The translations under genes and the position numbers were made by a program. From assembly GCA_035500455.1 (NCBI GenBank), contig DATJXG010000190.1, positions 1-47,492 on the forward strand: 47,492 nt of DNA. Reading direction: 5' to 3'. Within the stretch, counting starts at the first letter, position 1, and each line of letters begins with the position of its first letter. The stretch comes from DATJXG01 sp035500455. Its GTDB lineage: Bacteria; Acidobacteriota; Terriglobia; Terriglobales; Acidobacteriaceae. The notes beneath the pieces were generated by a model, which made no database searches, was not told the origin of the DNA, and was given only the letters and a program-made list of their open reading frames with translations. Shown here in pieces: positions 25,773 to 33,700 of the stretch.

Positions 25773-25807
25773 CCCTCTATCCCCTGTTATCCCCTCTATC
25801 CCCTGTT
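25773..25807. repeat. pyrimidine-rich tandem repeat
   Basis: A 16-bp unit CCCTCTATCCCCTGTT occurs at 25773-25788 and 25792-25807 (period 19), followed to about 25870 by degenerate TCATCCCC/TATCCCC words. The whole patch is strongly C/T biased on the plus strand and lies upstream of the fucosidase gene. The gap 25735-25952 has no supported ORF. Confidence 0.7.
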
Positions 25808-25873
25808 CCTCAATCGCCCTGTCATCCCCAACCCACTGTCGTCCTCCTACCCTCTGTCATCCCCCTATCATTT

Positions 25874-25898
25874 GTCATCCCGAGCGAAGCGAGGGATC
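25874..25898. repeat. single arm of the GTCATCCCGAGCG repeat
   Basis: Identical to the left arm at 4539-4563, but with no inverse partner nearby. It shows that this element is dispersed in the genome. Confidence 0.8.
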
Positions 25899-25952
25899 TC
25901 GGTCTTTGCGTCCTCATCAACACCGTCCACCACAACTACGCAACCAAATCCC

Positions 25953-26282
25953 TCAGTCCAAATGAAAAACTTCTTCCATTTCCGCCCACCACTCGCCCTC
26001 TTTCCGCGTCGCCAGCGGTTCCTGCATCGGCTTCATCACCGCCCACCATTCCTGCGTCTTGGGATGGGCAGCCATCCTGTCCATATCACCCGGGAAGTTT
26101 GTGCCGTGATACTCGAAGTAACTGAAAAGAAATCCGTCTTTGAAATAGATGGAGTAGTTTCTGATGTTGCAATCCCGAATTTTCTCAAGCACTTCCGGCC
26201 ACACCGCGGCGTGATGGCGCCTGTACTCCTCTTCAATCCCAGGCTTCAGCCGAATCACACTTCCGAATCTCTGCATGTCCAA
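25953..26282 (-). CDS. L-rhamnose/L-fucose mutarotase family protein (COG3254), copy 2
   Basis: The 109-residue protein has the complete family pattern: RFGSVIRLKPGIEEEYRRHH, AVWPEVLEKIRDCNIRNYSIYF, FSYFEYHGTNF and the Trp-rich end QEWWAVMKPMQEPL. It is clearly diverged from copy 1 (22848-23180), sharing mainly the H-x3-WPE-x2 helix and the YSIYF-type strand. It is transcribed ahead of the fucosidase gene, about 220 bp upstream on the same strand. A second mutarotase may serve a different anomer, a different deoxysugar (rhamnose, with RhaT at the left edge) or the hydrolysis product of the fucosidase. Confidence 0.88.
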   Translation of the reverse strand: MDMQRFGSVIRLKPGIEEEYRRHHAAVWPEVLEKIRDCNIRNYSIYFKDGFLFSYFEYHGTNFPGDMDRMAAHPKTQEWWAVMKPMQEPLATRKEGEWWAEMEEVFHLD

Positions 26283-26290
26283 GCCGCCTT

Positions 26291-26322
26291 TCTTCGCGTC
26301 CTTTGCGTTCTTAGCGGTTCAA
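26291..26322. repeat. CTTTGCG-type repeat, copy 2, single arm
   Basis: One arm of the same type as copies at 5699, 32624 and 39563 (TTCGCGTCCTTTGCG then CTTAGCGGTTCAAC), lying just upstream of the mutarotase start. The inverse arm is missing here. Confidence 0.6.
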
Positions 26323-26357
26323 CAAACAATGCGTGAAAACAGGAGAGCCAAACCACC

Positions 26358-26462
26358 TTCGTGTACCTTCGTGTCCTTAGTGGCTGCTTTCAGCGCGCAT
26401 CGGCAAACAGCAAAAGCAACCACGAAGACCACAAAGGTACACGAAGGAGAAGCCACGAAGGA
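26358..26462. repeat. CCTTCGTG/CACGAAGG imperfect palindrome
   Basis: Repeated CCTTCGTG words (26358-26392) face inverse CACGAAG/ACACGAAGG words (26420-26462). It is a second palindromic element in the 272-bp divergent gap between the mutarotase and regulator genes. Confidence 0.6.
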
Positions 26463-26479
26463 AACCCGATTCGAGGCTA

Positions 26480-26552
26480 TAAGCGCTTAAACTGATTGAC
26501 GAATTGCTTATATACTGGCTATGCTTCCGATGTCAAAGCATTTAAGCACTTG
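26480..26552 (+). promoter_or_regulatory. candidate operator pair upstream of the GntR gene
   Basis: A perfect palindrome TAAGCGCTTA (26480-26489) and an 8/10 related site TAAGCACTTG (26543-26552) are spaced 63 bp apart, close to six helical turns, and flank a TATACT -10-like hexamer (26511-26516). The second lies two bases before the regulator's ATG. They are proposed as binding sites for the regulator itself; this is inference from spacing and symmetry. Confidence 0.35.
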
Positions 26553-26554
26553 CA

Positions 26555-27241
26555 ATGCCAGCCCATTCGGTTCTTTCAACCCGCGGCCTGGTCAAGAATG
26601 ACCTGGCGGAGCGCCTCCGCAAAGAGATCATGAACGGCTCGCTGCCGCGCGGTGTGCGCATCGTCGAGGGCAAATGGGCGCAGAAGTTCGGCGTTGCCCA
26701 GGGATCGATTCGCGAAGCCATCAACCTGCTGGCGCTTGACGGATTCGTCACTAAAGAGCCCGGACGCAGCGCCCGCGTGATCCATTTAAGTGAGCGCGAT
26801 GTCGAGCAACTCTACGAAATGCGCAGCGCCCTCGAAGGACTCGCCGCCCGCCTGGCCGCCGCGGCAAAAGCCGATCTCTCGAAGCTGCAGGCAGCGGTGG
26901 ACGCCATGCGCCGCGCCGTGATCGCGGGAAATTGCCAGGACCTGATCCAGCACGATCTCGCTTTTCATCTCACTCTCTGCGAGCTTTCCGGCAACGCCTA
27001 CATCGTGGACCAAAGCCGCCGCATCCTGCTGCCGTTTTTTGCTTTTGTGCGTATGCGCGTGGCTGCCAGCGGGCAGGGAACTTCCGCCTGGGATAAAGAC
27101 CTGGAAGCCCACCAGCGCATCATCGATCTTCTCAACGAAGGCGAAGGCGATGTCGCCGAGCAGTACGTAAAGAAGGCGATGGCCCGCTTCGCCAAAACCG
27201 CTTACGACAACTGGGAGAAGCGCATCCCCCATGCCGGGTGA
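26555..27241 (+). CDS. GntR/FCD-family transcriptional regulator
   Basis: A 228-residue regulator. The N-terminal winged helix (about residues 12-78) reads LAERLRKEIMNGSLPRGVRI through GVAQGSIREAINLLALDGFV to RSARVIHLS, as in FadR-subfamily GntR proteins. The C-terminal all-helical FCD effector domain carries candidate metal-binding residues in HDLAFHLTLCELSGN and EAHQRIIDLLNEG. FCD regulators commonly sense sugar acids; here the fuconate pathway is the natural target. It overlaps the SDR gene start by 11 bp, so the regulator, dehydrogenase and dehydratase form one operon. It is probably a repressor relieved by a fucose-derived acid; this is inferred from family and context. Confidence 0.92.
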   Translation: MPAHSVLSTRGLVKNDLAERLRKEIMNGSLPRGVRIVEGKWAQKFGVAQGSIREAINLLALDGFVTKEPGRSARVIHLSERDVEQLYEMRSALEGLAARLAAAAKADLSKLQAAVDAMRRAVIAGNCQDLIQHDLAFHLTLCELSGNAYIVDQSRRILLPFFAFVRMRVAASGQGTSAWDKDLEAHQRIIDLLNEGEGDVAEQYVKKAMARFAKTAYDNWEKRIPHAG

Positions 27242-27998
27242 GCTAAACGAAAAAGTCGTGCTGCTGACCGGGGGCGCCCAGGGCATCGGGCGCGAATGTG
27301 CTCTTGCTTATGTCCGTGAAGGCGCGAAGGTCGCGATCCTCGACGCCGACCTCGATTCCGCGCAGCGCACCGCCGCCGACCTTGGCCCGCAGAGCATCGC
27401 GCTGCATGCCGACGTCTCCGATGGCGCGGCCGTGAGCGCCGCGGTCGCGGCGGTCATCGAAAAGTTTGGCCGCATCGACGCCGTTCACAACAACGCCGGC
27501 ATCGCCAGCCCCTCCAAGCCCTTGCACCAAACCACCGAACAGGAGTGGGACCGCCTGCAGCAGGTGAACCTCAAGTCGGTTTACTGGACTACCAAATTCG
27601 CCTTCGAAGCCCTCGCCGCAACCCAGGGTTGCATCCTCAACACCGCCAGCATGGTCGGACTCATCGGCCAGCAGGACCACGCCGCCTACGTCGCCACCAA
27701 AGGCGCGATGATTTCGCTCACCAAGGCCATGGCCGCCGATTATGCCCGCCAATCGATTCGCGTGAACGCGGTTTGCCCCGCCGGCGTCTGGACTCCCATG
27801 CTGGAGCGCTGGTGCGAGGAACAGCCCAACTCAGGCAGCATCCGCCAGTATCTCGACGACATCCATCTTCTCGGCAAGTGCCCGCGCGGCGACGTGATCG
27901 CCGATGCCGCTGTATTTCTGCTCTCTGCGAAAGCCAGATTCATCACCGGCTGCATTCTGCCGGTGAGCGGTGGCGCCGAGCTTGGTTACCGGCGATAG
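27231..27998 (+). CDS. short-chain dehydrogenase, probable L-fucose dehydrogenase
   Basis: A classical SDR of 255 residues. The NAD(P) loop is LTGGAQGIG (residues 12-20) and the catalytic S140-Y153-K157 set lies in NTASMVGLIGQQDHAAYVATK; NNAG is at 87-90. The segment VNAVCPAGVWTPMLERW after the active site resembles that of Xanthomonas L-fucose dehydrogenase (VNAVIPAEVMTPLY type), favouring oxidation of L-fucose to L-fucono-lactone over the other SDR of that pathway, 2-keto-3-deoxy-L-fuconate dehydrogenase. The assignment between those two is not secure. ATG 27231 lies within the end of the regulator gene, and the fuconate dehydratase gene follows 11 bp after the stop. Confidence 0.85.
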   Translation: MPGELNEKVVLLTGGAQGIGRECALAYVREGAKVAILDADLDSAQRTAADLGPQSIALHADVSDGAAVSAAVAAVIEKFGRIDAVHNNAGIASPSKPLHQTTEQEWDRLQQVNLKSVYWTTKFAFEALAATQGCILNTASMVGLIGQQDHAAYVATKGAMISLTKAMAADYARQSIRVNAVCPAGVWTPMLERWCEEQPNSGSIRQYLDDIHLLGKCPRGDVIADAAVFLLSAKARFITGCILPVSGGAELGYRR

Positions 27999-28009
27999 CG
28001 AAAGAAACC

Positions 28010-29269
28010 ATGCCCGACTGCGCCATTCAATCGATCTCCACCTACGACGCCCGCTTCACCTTACCGCCGGGCGCGGGAACCGATTCCGTCCACACCAACT
28101 CCGAGTATTGCCTCGCGGTAACGCTGCTGAACACCGACTGCCGCATTCGCGGCAGCGGCTTCGCGCTCACCTTGGGAGAAGGGAACCGTCTGGTCTGCGA
28201 GGCCATCGAGCTGCTCGCCAGACCGCTCGCCGGCATGGCCATTGAAGAATTGATGGCCGATTTTGGAAAGATGTCCCGCCGCCTGGCCGATGATCCCTCG
28301 CTGCGCTGGCTCGGCCCGCACAAAGGAGTGGTCCATCTTGCTCTGGCATCCATCACCAACGCCTGTTTCGATCTTTGGGCAAAAAGCCGCGGCGTGCCCT
28401 TGTGGAAGCTGCTGCTCGATCTGTCTCCCGAAGCAGTCGTGCGCTTGCTCGATCTGAGCTACCTGGAAGACGTTCTCAGCGAAGAGGAGGCATTGAATGT
28501 TCTTCGCGGGCAGGCAGCCGGCCGCGGCAAGCGCGAGCCCATCCTGCGCCTGGGATACCCCGGCTACGATACTTCCATCGGCTGGATGGCCTACGATGAC
28601 GACAAAGTGCGCGAACTCACCGCTCGCGCCCGCGAACAGGGATTCACCGCCTTCAAGCTCAAAGTGGGGTCAGCCGATGAGAACCGCGACCTGCGCCGCG
28701 CGGCCATGCTTCGGCAATCGATCGGCGACGACGCCACCCTCATGTTCGACGCTAACCAGCACTGGAACCTGCCCGCCGCCCTTCGTATGTGCCGCAGCCT
28801 CGCGCAGTACCGCCCGCTGTGGATTGAGGAACCCACTCATCCCGATGACATCCAGGCCCACGCCCTGCTGGCCCGCGAAATCGCGCCGGTGAAAATCGCA
28901 GCCGGCGAACACATTCCCAACCGCATCATGTTCAAGAATTTTCTTCAGGCTGGAGCGCTGCATTACGTGCAGGCCGACTGCACTCGCCTGGCGGGAGTGA
29001 GTGAATTTCTGACCGTAAGCCTGCTGGCGAAGAAGTTCCGCTTACCGGTGGCGCCCCATGTGGGAGACATGGGACAGGTGCATCAACACCTGGTGTTGTT
29101 CAACCACGTCGCGCTGGGGCACGATGTTCTCTTCCTCGAGCACATCCCCCATCTCCGCAGCCACTTCGTCTTCCCGGCGCAAATCAACGACGGGCGCTAC
29201 GAAACCCCGCAGGAGCCCGGAGCCTCCTGCGATCTGAAAGCCGCTCCGCAGCGCGTGCCTACCGCATAA
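28010..29269 (+). CDS. L-fuconate dehydratase (enolase superfamily)
   Basis: The 419-residue enzyme dehydrates L-fuconate to 2-keto-3-deoxy-L-fuconate. It resembles Xanthomonas FucD throughout, including the diagnostic LRWLGPHKGVVHLALASI, the KxK bases K216 and K218 in FKLKVG, Mg ligands D247 (DANQ), E273 (WIEEPT) and E300 (AAGEH), and the catalytic histidine H350 in VAPHVGDMG. All are within one residue or so of the published FucD numbering as I recall it. The final strand HGRY-type motif appears as INDGRYETPQEPG. ATG 28010 matches the family start; the frame is open far upstream inside the SDR gene but is not coding there. This gene is the best marker that fucose is used by the non-phosphorylating route. 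Confidence 0.94.
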   Translation: MPDCAIQSISTYDARFTLPPGAGTDSVHTNSEYCLAVTLLNTDCRIRGSGFALTLGEGNRLVCEAIELLARPLAGMAIEELMADFGKMSRRLADDPSLRWLGPHKGVVHLALASITNACFDLWAKSRGVPLWKLLLDLSPEAVVRLLDLSYLEDVLSEEEALNVLRGQAAGRGKREPILRLGYPGYDTSIGWMAYDDDKVRELTARAREQGFTAFKLKVGSADENRDLRRAAMLRQSIGDDATLMFDANQHWNLPAALRMCRSLAQYRPLWIEEPTHPDDIQAHALLAREIAPVKIAAGEHIPNRIMFKNFLQAGALHYVQADCTRLAGVSEFLTVSLLAKKFRLPVAPHVGDMGQVHQHLVLFNHVALGHDVLFLEHIPHLRSHFVFPAQINDGRYETPQEPGASCDLKAAPQRVPTA

Positions 29270-29372
29270 AGAACCACAGGAACGAGCCCAGAAAAACCAC
29301 CACGGTGCAGATAATCAGCATCGTTACGTCCGAGTTATCTGACCGGCTTCGGAATGTAGCGTCCTGGGACAT
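29259..29372 (-). CDS. 37-residue single-span membrane peptide
   Basis: A short frame with a purine-rich GAGAGAG directly before its ATG. The product has a polar N-terminus (MSQDATFRSRSDNSD) and one hydrophobic helix (VTMLIICTVVVFLGSFLWFF), ending in Met-Arg. The negative and polar N-terminus followed by a helix and a basic end is typical of small bacterial inner-membrane proteins. Its last 11 bp overlap the end of the fuconate dehydratase gene on the other strand. No homologue is recognised. The helix uses diverse codons and is bounded by sensible start and stop signals, but so short a frame could be chance. Confidence 0.5.
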   Translation of the reverse strand: MSQDATFRSRSDNSDVTMLIICTVVVFLGSFLWFFMR

Positions 29373-29660
29373 CTCTCTCACCGTGTCTATAGCATAAAGC
29401 CATTTGCCGTGGCGTCAACATTGCCCCAGTAATTGCGGTTTGTTACCGCTGGGTTACCGACACTCCGTTCTCGCCCGGCCAGGGCCGCGCGGAATTTGCC
29501 CCACATCCCCTAACTTAAGTCGCAATTCTGTTGCGCGGGTCAATCTGTCATCCGCCGGAGAGCGGCAGGCTTGCCCGTCACTCGGGAACCATCGTCAACA
29601 CTCAGGAAAAGGGCAGTTGGCGGACCCCGATGTAGAATTCGGAGGTCACCAGGGTGCTGC

Positions 29661-31169
29661 ATGCCTACGGAAACAGGGATATCCCATCTGTGGAGAATAT
29701 TTCTTTGCCTGCTGTTCATCCTTGCCCTGTCGCAAGCGCAAGAACCACACAGCCACAGCGCTCCTGAGAAACTGGGAAGAGTATCGTTTCCGATTTCGTG
29801 CGCGCCGGCCGTTCAGGAGCAGTTCGATCGAGGCGTAGCTCTGCTTCACTCCTTCGCCTACACCGCTGCCGAAAGTGCATTCCAGAGAGTGAGCGAACTG
29901 GATGCGTCTTGTGCGATGGCACATTGGGGAATGGCCATGACGTACTTTCACCAGCTTTGGGACCCGCCGATCGTGCCCTCGACGATTCCGATTGCGCAAA
30001 AGGAAGTCCAGCGGGCCCTGCAGATCGGGGCGGGCTCTGTGCGTGAACGCGAGTTCATCAATGCGCTGGCCTTAATCTACCAGGACGCTCCCACCGTTCC
30101 ATACCACACCCGGGCGGCGAACTATGAGCGGGCGATGAGCGATCTCGCTTCAGAGCACAGGCAAGATGCCGAAGCGCAGGTTTTTTACGCGCTCGCCCTG
30201 CTGGCCAACGCATCTCCTGCTGATAAGACTCATGCCAAGCAGAAACAGGCGGCCGATCTGCTTGAAGAGCTTTATCGTACCCACCCGCAACACCCGGGAA
30301 TCCCTCACTACCTAATCCATGCTTACGACAACTCGGAACTCGCAGTGAAAGGCCTCCCAGCGGCGAAAGCCTACTCCCGGATTGCACCTTCAGCGCCTCA
30401 TGCATTGCACATGCCATCGCACATTTTCACGCGACTCGGCCTATGGGAAGACTCCATCTCTTCCAACCTTGCGGCCAGGGAAGCGGCGCACCAGCAGGGC
30501 GATGAGGGAGAAGAACTGCACGCCATGGATTATCTGGTGTATGCCTATCTGCAGACTGGGCGTGACAAAGACGCGGCTCAGGTGATTCAACAACTCAAAA
30601 GCATGCCAAATCTGAACGCAGGTGATTTCAAGATAGCGTACGCCTCCACCGCGATGCCGGTTCGTTACGTGGTTGAGCGGCGTGAATGGGCTGACGCTGC
30701 CGGCATCATTCCTCTGGCAGGAGCCCCGCCTCATGTTGTCGCAATTGCGGTTTGGGCCCGGGGATTGGGACTCGCTCGGAGTGGACACACCGCCGAGGCG
30801 CGCACGGAAATTGTTAAATTGCGGCAGATCGAAGGGCAGCTTCGCACCTCAGGCGACAACTATTGGGCCACTCAGGTTGGGATCCTGACGCGCGAGGTTA
30901 TGGCGTGGTCCGATCAGGCCGCGAAGAATCCAGATGAAGCCGAGACGCTGATGCGCTCATCAGCCGATGAGGAAGACGCAATCGAGAAACTTCCGGTGAC
31001 ACCAGGGCCGATTGTTCCGGCCCGCGAACAACTCGGCGACTTGCTCCTGGAGCAGAATCACCCGGGTCTGGCGCTCAAGGAATTTGAAACGACACTTGCG
31101 CATACGCCCGGGCGGCGCGGGGCTCTTCAGGGGGCGGCCCATGCCGCCCAACTCTCTGGCCGGAAGTAG
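29661..31169 (+). CDS. secreted TPR-containing protein
   Basis: A 502-residue protein from ATG 29661, preceded by GGTG; the open frame reaches 29571 without support. The N-terminus ISHLWRIFLCLLFILALSQAQ is a signal peptide. Helical repeats follow, with TPR-like units around FDRGVALLHSFAYTAAESAFQRV, a middle section rich in His (MPSHIFTRLGLWEDSI) and a final unit LGDLLLEQNHPGLALKEFETTL. Such TPR proteins, with AMAHWGMAMTYFHQLW near the first repeat, are frequent in soil Acidobacteria; their function is unknown to me. The gap 29373-29660 ahead of it shows no other gene. Confidence 0.82.
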   Translation: MPTETGISHLWRIFLCLLFILALSQAQEPHSHSAPEKLGRVSFPISCAPAVQEQFDRGVALLHSFAYTAAESAFQRVSELDASCAMAHWGMAMTYFHQLWDPPIVPSTIPIAQKEVQRALQIGAGSVREREFINALALIYQDAPTVPYHTRAANYERAMSDLASEHRQDAEAQVFYALALLANASPADKTHAKQKQAADLLEELYRTHPQHPGIPHYLIHAYDNSELAVKGLPAAKAYSRIAPSAPHALHMPSHIFTRLGLWEDSISSNLAAREAAHQQGDEGEELHAMDYLVYAYLQTGRDKDAAQVIQQLKSMPNLNAGDFKIAYASTAMPVRYVVERREWADAAGIIPLAGAPPHVVAIAVWARGLGLARSGHTAEARTEIVKLRQIEGQLRTSGDNYWATQVGILTREVMAWSDQAAKNPDEAETLMRSSADEEDAIEKLPVTPGPIVPAREQLGDLLLEQNHPGLALKEFETTLAHTPGRRGALQGAAHAAQLSGRK

Positions 31170-31325
31170 ACTTCATTACAGTGGTTCCGGGCGAATGTTT
31201 CCAAGGATTGCCCGATGGCATTTTCGTCTCGAGCCACCGTGCGACGGAGTCCAATGTTCTCGGCAAGGCTTACGGGAAGTTGGCGCACCCAGCAAGCCCA
31301 AAGCGCTCATGCGAGTTTGCCTGCC

Positions 31326-31784
31326 TTACCTGGGGATCGGCCTGCCCACCGCTTCCAGTACACGAGCAACCTCTTCCACCGCTACGCCCGTATCGCCGAA
31401 GAAAAACGATCCCCGCCGCACAATGCGCGCGTAGATCTCTTCCGCCGAGGCAGCGCCGCCGGCTTCCAGCAGCGCGATTCGCACCGCCCGCGCCAGCCGG
31501 GTGCGCCTGCCGCGCAGCCGAAATGGCCGGTCGCCGGCCTGCTCACGCCACTGGCCTCTCAACCTCAATGACCCCTCAGACACCCCAGGCCGGCACCGAT
31601 CCATTCCGTCAGAGGCGCGCCTGCCTACGCCCAGCTGCAATCCCCGCAACGTACAGCCCAGGCTGCGCATGCGCCGCTCGACCTCACTTCTTTGCTCGAG
31701 CAGTCGGCGCAATTCGGCCTGAACCAGCTCAACGAAGCCGATCGCAGAGCCGTTCGCTGATGCGGTTTCAACCGAGGGCGTCAT
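31326..31784 (-). CDS. helical protein with predicted winged-helix end, paralogue A
   Basis: The 152-residue product (ATG 31784; an in-frame GTG at 31922 gives 198) has a coiled-coil-like helix (VELVQAELRRLLEQRSEVERRM), a basic middle, and a C-terminal segment RLARAVRIALLEAGGAASAEEIYARIV that predicts as a winged-helix domain. The layout is the same as in the divergent gene at 32060, so the two appear to be distant paralogues. No catalytic motif is seen; a DNA-binding role is plausible. Start uncertain, as no ribosome-binding site is convincing. Confidence 0.6.
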   Translation of the reverse strand: MTPSVETASANGSAIGFVELVQAELRRLLEQRSEVERRMRSLGCTLRGLQLGVGRRASDGMDRCRPGVSEGSLRLRGQWREQAGDRPFRLRGRRTRLARAVRIALLEAGGAASAEEIYARIVRRGSFFFGDTGVAVEEVARVLEAVGRPIPR

Positions 31785-32059
31785 AGTCAAAGTGATCGAC
31801 GCCAGTTTCCCGAGAAGGCCAACACCAGCGGGCCAAACAACCCGAAAAGAGGGACGAGTGGCGCGAATACTCCTGCGCGTGTCACTCCTGGCGCCGGGCT
31901 CTCCAGCAATGCGAGAGCACACCCCTCCCCGCTGACACCTCTTGTCACACTGTTCTGTCTATTGGTTCACGCCAGGGTGGCGCTCGTCCCAGCAGCATCT
32001 TCAAATCGCTGTTTTTGTTAGACAATTCAGCTCAACGGGGGCACACATCGCGATCGTTT

Positions 32060-32611
32060 ATGGAACAAATCACAGCAGTTACCTATTCCCAGCCCGCACC
32101 ATCCTTTCAGCCGGATCTGGTTCAAGCCGCTGACATCGCCGATAACACCGATGTTGAACATGTAGTCGTCCAGATCCGCAAAGAACTGGATTCGCTTCAT
32201 CTTGAACACGCAGCCATTGTGAAGCGCATTGCCCTCATCAAGCAGACACTTCACGGTTTGGCCGGCGTCTTCGGCGAACGGATGGTCAACGGCCAGTTGC
32301 AGAATCTTCTCTCTCTGAGCTCCGTCCCGCCTCCTTCGGGCGCCAGTCGTGGCCTCACTCAGTCCTGCCGCCGTCTGCTGGCGGAAGCCCAAAGCCCAGT
32401 CACGGTTCATCAGATCCATGCCGGTATCCAGGAGCGCTATCCGGAGGTTCTGGCCAACAACAAAAAGCCCACCGCCTCTCTCCAAGTGATACTGCGCCGC
32501 CTGGTCGAGTACGGAGAAGCCGAAGCCGGCTTCGACGCCAGGGGCAAGCGCACCTGGCGCTCCAAGTCGCGCCAAGCCGCATCGCCACCACAGGAAAATC
32601 GTCCCCTCTAG
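32060..32611 (+). CDS. helical protein with predicted winged-helix end, paralogue B
   Basis: A 183-residue protein. An N-terminal coiled coil (VVQIRKELDSLHLEHAAIVKRIALIKQTLHGL) is followed by a Ser/Pro-rich linker and a C-terminal region (SCRRLLAEAQSPVTVHQIHAGIQ, then SLQVILRRLVEYGEAEA and GKRTWR) that reads as a winged helix with a basic wing. It corresponds domain by domain to the divergent gene at 31326-31784. ATG 32060 is preferred to an upstream ATG at 32015 because it begins the conserved part; neither has a strong ribosome-binding site. Probably a DNA- or RNA-binding factor of unknown target. Confidence 0.7.
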   Translation: MEQITAVTYSQPAPSFQPDLVQAADIADNTDVEHVVVQIRKELDSLHLEHAAIVKRIALIKQTLHGLAGVFGERMVNGQLQNLLSLSSVPPPSGASRGLTQSCRRLLAEAQSPVTVHQIHAGIQERYPEVLANNKKPTASLQVILRRLVEYGEAEAGFDARGKRTWRSKSRQAASPPQENRPL

Positions 32612-32623
32612 CGGATTAGAGGA

Positions 32624-32704
32624 TTCTCTTTGCCACCTTTGCGTTCTTAGCGGTTCAAGCTGTTGAAGATCGGAACCGCAAAGATCGCAAAGGACGCGAA
32701 GGAA
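32624..32704. repeat. CTTTGCG-type palindromic repeat, copy 3
   Basis: The left arm 32624-32659 and the inverse arm 32672-32704 (GGAACCGCAAAG onwards) form an imperfect hairpin directly after paralogue B. The rest of the 32612-32870 gap contains a short GGGACGA repeat (32759-32790) and no ORF. Confidence 0.7.
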
Positions 32705-32870
32705 CCCCGCCGGGAACTTGCAAGGTTAGGTAGCCAGGTACAGAATCCATAATTCCAGGGACGAATCCCATTTTCCCGGGGACGAGGGACGAACTGCAAT
32801 CGCGCTATCCTGAAACCAAACCGCGGCAGCCGCGTCTATGTACTAACCGCTTGGAGGGTCCCAGGCACAC

Positions 32871-33698
32871 ATGATCGCAGAAAGTGCAGCACAGGTACCC
32901 GCCCCCGGGGCTGGTGGGACCGCAATCCGGGCCGTCATCGCCGATGACGAGCGTCTGGCCCGCGAAAAGTTGCGTCTGCTTCTGGATGGGGAATCGGCGA
33001 TCGAAATCGTGGCGGAATGCCGCGACGGCAACGAAACCATCGCCGCCATCCGCAACCACAAGCCTGACCTGCTCCTGCTCGACATCCAGATGCCCGACCT
33101 GGATGGTTTCCAGGTCCTCGCCGAAGTGCCCCCGGCGGAGATGCCGGTCGTCATCTTCACTTCAGCTTACGATCAATACGCCATCCGCGCCTTTGAGGCG
33201 CACGCCCTCGATTACCTCCTCAAGCCTTTCGACCGCGAGCGCTTGCATCACGCCCTGGAGCGCGCCCGCGAGGAACTGCGCAAAAGCGAAGATCGCAAAG
33301 TCACCAATCGCATTCTCGACCTGCTCTCGCGGGTGAAGTCCGAGGTCCGGCCCTCTCCCGAATCTGATCGCCGCCTGGTGATCAAGACCAAAGGCCGCGT
33401 CGTGTTTCTCGATCTCGATGAAATTGACTGGGTAGACGCCTCCGCCAACTACGTTCGCCTGAACGTGGGCAAGGAGTCCTACCTGCTGCGCGAAACCATC
33501 AGCCGCACCGCCGAGCGCCTGGATCCGGCCCGCTTCATCCGCATTCACCGCTCCACGATCGTGAACGCCCGCAAGATTAAAGAGCTGATCCCGGTGAACA
33601 GCGGCGAATATGTCGTAGTGCTGCGCAGCGGCAAGGAACTCTCCTGCAGCCGTGGCTACCGAGCGGGCGTGCAGAAGATGATCGAGAAGAACTCTTGA
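32871..33698 (+). CDS. LytTR-family response regulator
   Basis: A 275-residue two-component regulator. The receiver domain (residues about 18-135) has the acidic pair in VIADDERLAREK, phospho-acceptor D71 in LLLLDIQMPDLDGF, T/S in FTSAYDQYAI and K118 in YLLKPFDRE. The C-terminal LytTR DNA-binding domain (about 168-272) reads RLVIKTKGRVVFLDLDEIDWVD to FIRIHRSTIVNARKI. Such regulators normally pair with LytS-type kinases; one is encoded at 38040-39449 beyond the TonB receptor 1 gene, so these two are the likely pair. AGG lies 5 bp before ATG 32871, and a stronger GGAGG is slightly further upstream. The 16-bp terminator hairpin follows at 33827. Confidence 0.95.
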   Translation: MIAESAAQVPAPGAGGTAIRAVIADDERLAREKLRLLLDGESAIEIVAECRDGNETIAAIRNHKPDLLLLDIQMPDLDGFQVLAEVPPAEMPVVIFTSAYDQYAIRAFEAHALDYLLKPFDRERLHHALERAREELRKSEDRKVTNRILDLLSRVKSEVRPSPESDRRLVIKTKGRVVFLDLDEIDWVDASANYVRLNVGKESYLLRETISRTAERLDPARFIRIHRSTIVNARKIKELIPVNSGEYVVVLRSGKELSCSRGYRAGVQKMIEKNS

Positions 33699-33700
33699 AA

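Noticed and set aside
27545..28009. N-terminal extension of L-fuconate dehydratase
   Set aside because: Lies inside the SDR gene in a different frame; the family begins at the ATG 28010.
31181..31786. 201-residue plus-strand frame opposite paralogue A
   Set aside because: Composition (Arg, Pro, Ala) is that of a shadow frame; the minus-strand frame has similarity to the gene at 32060.
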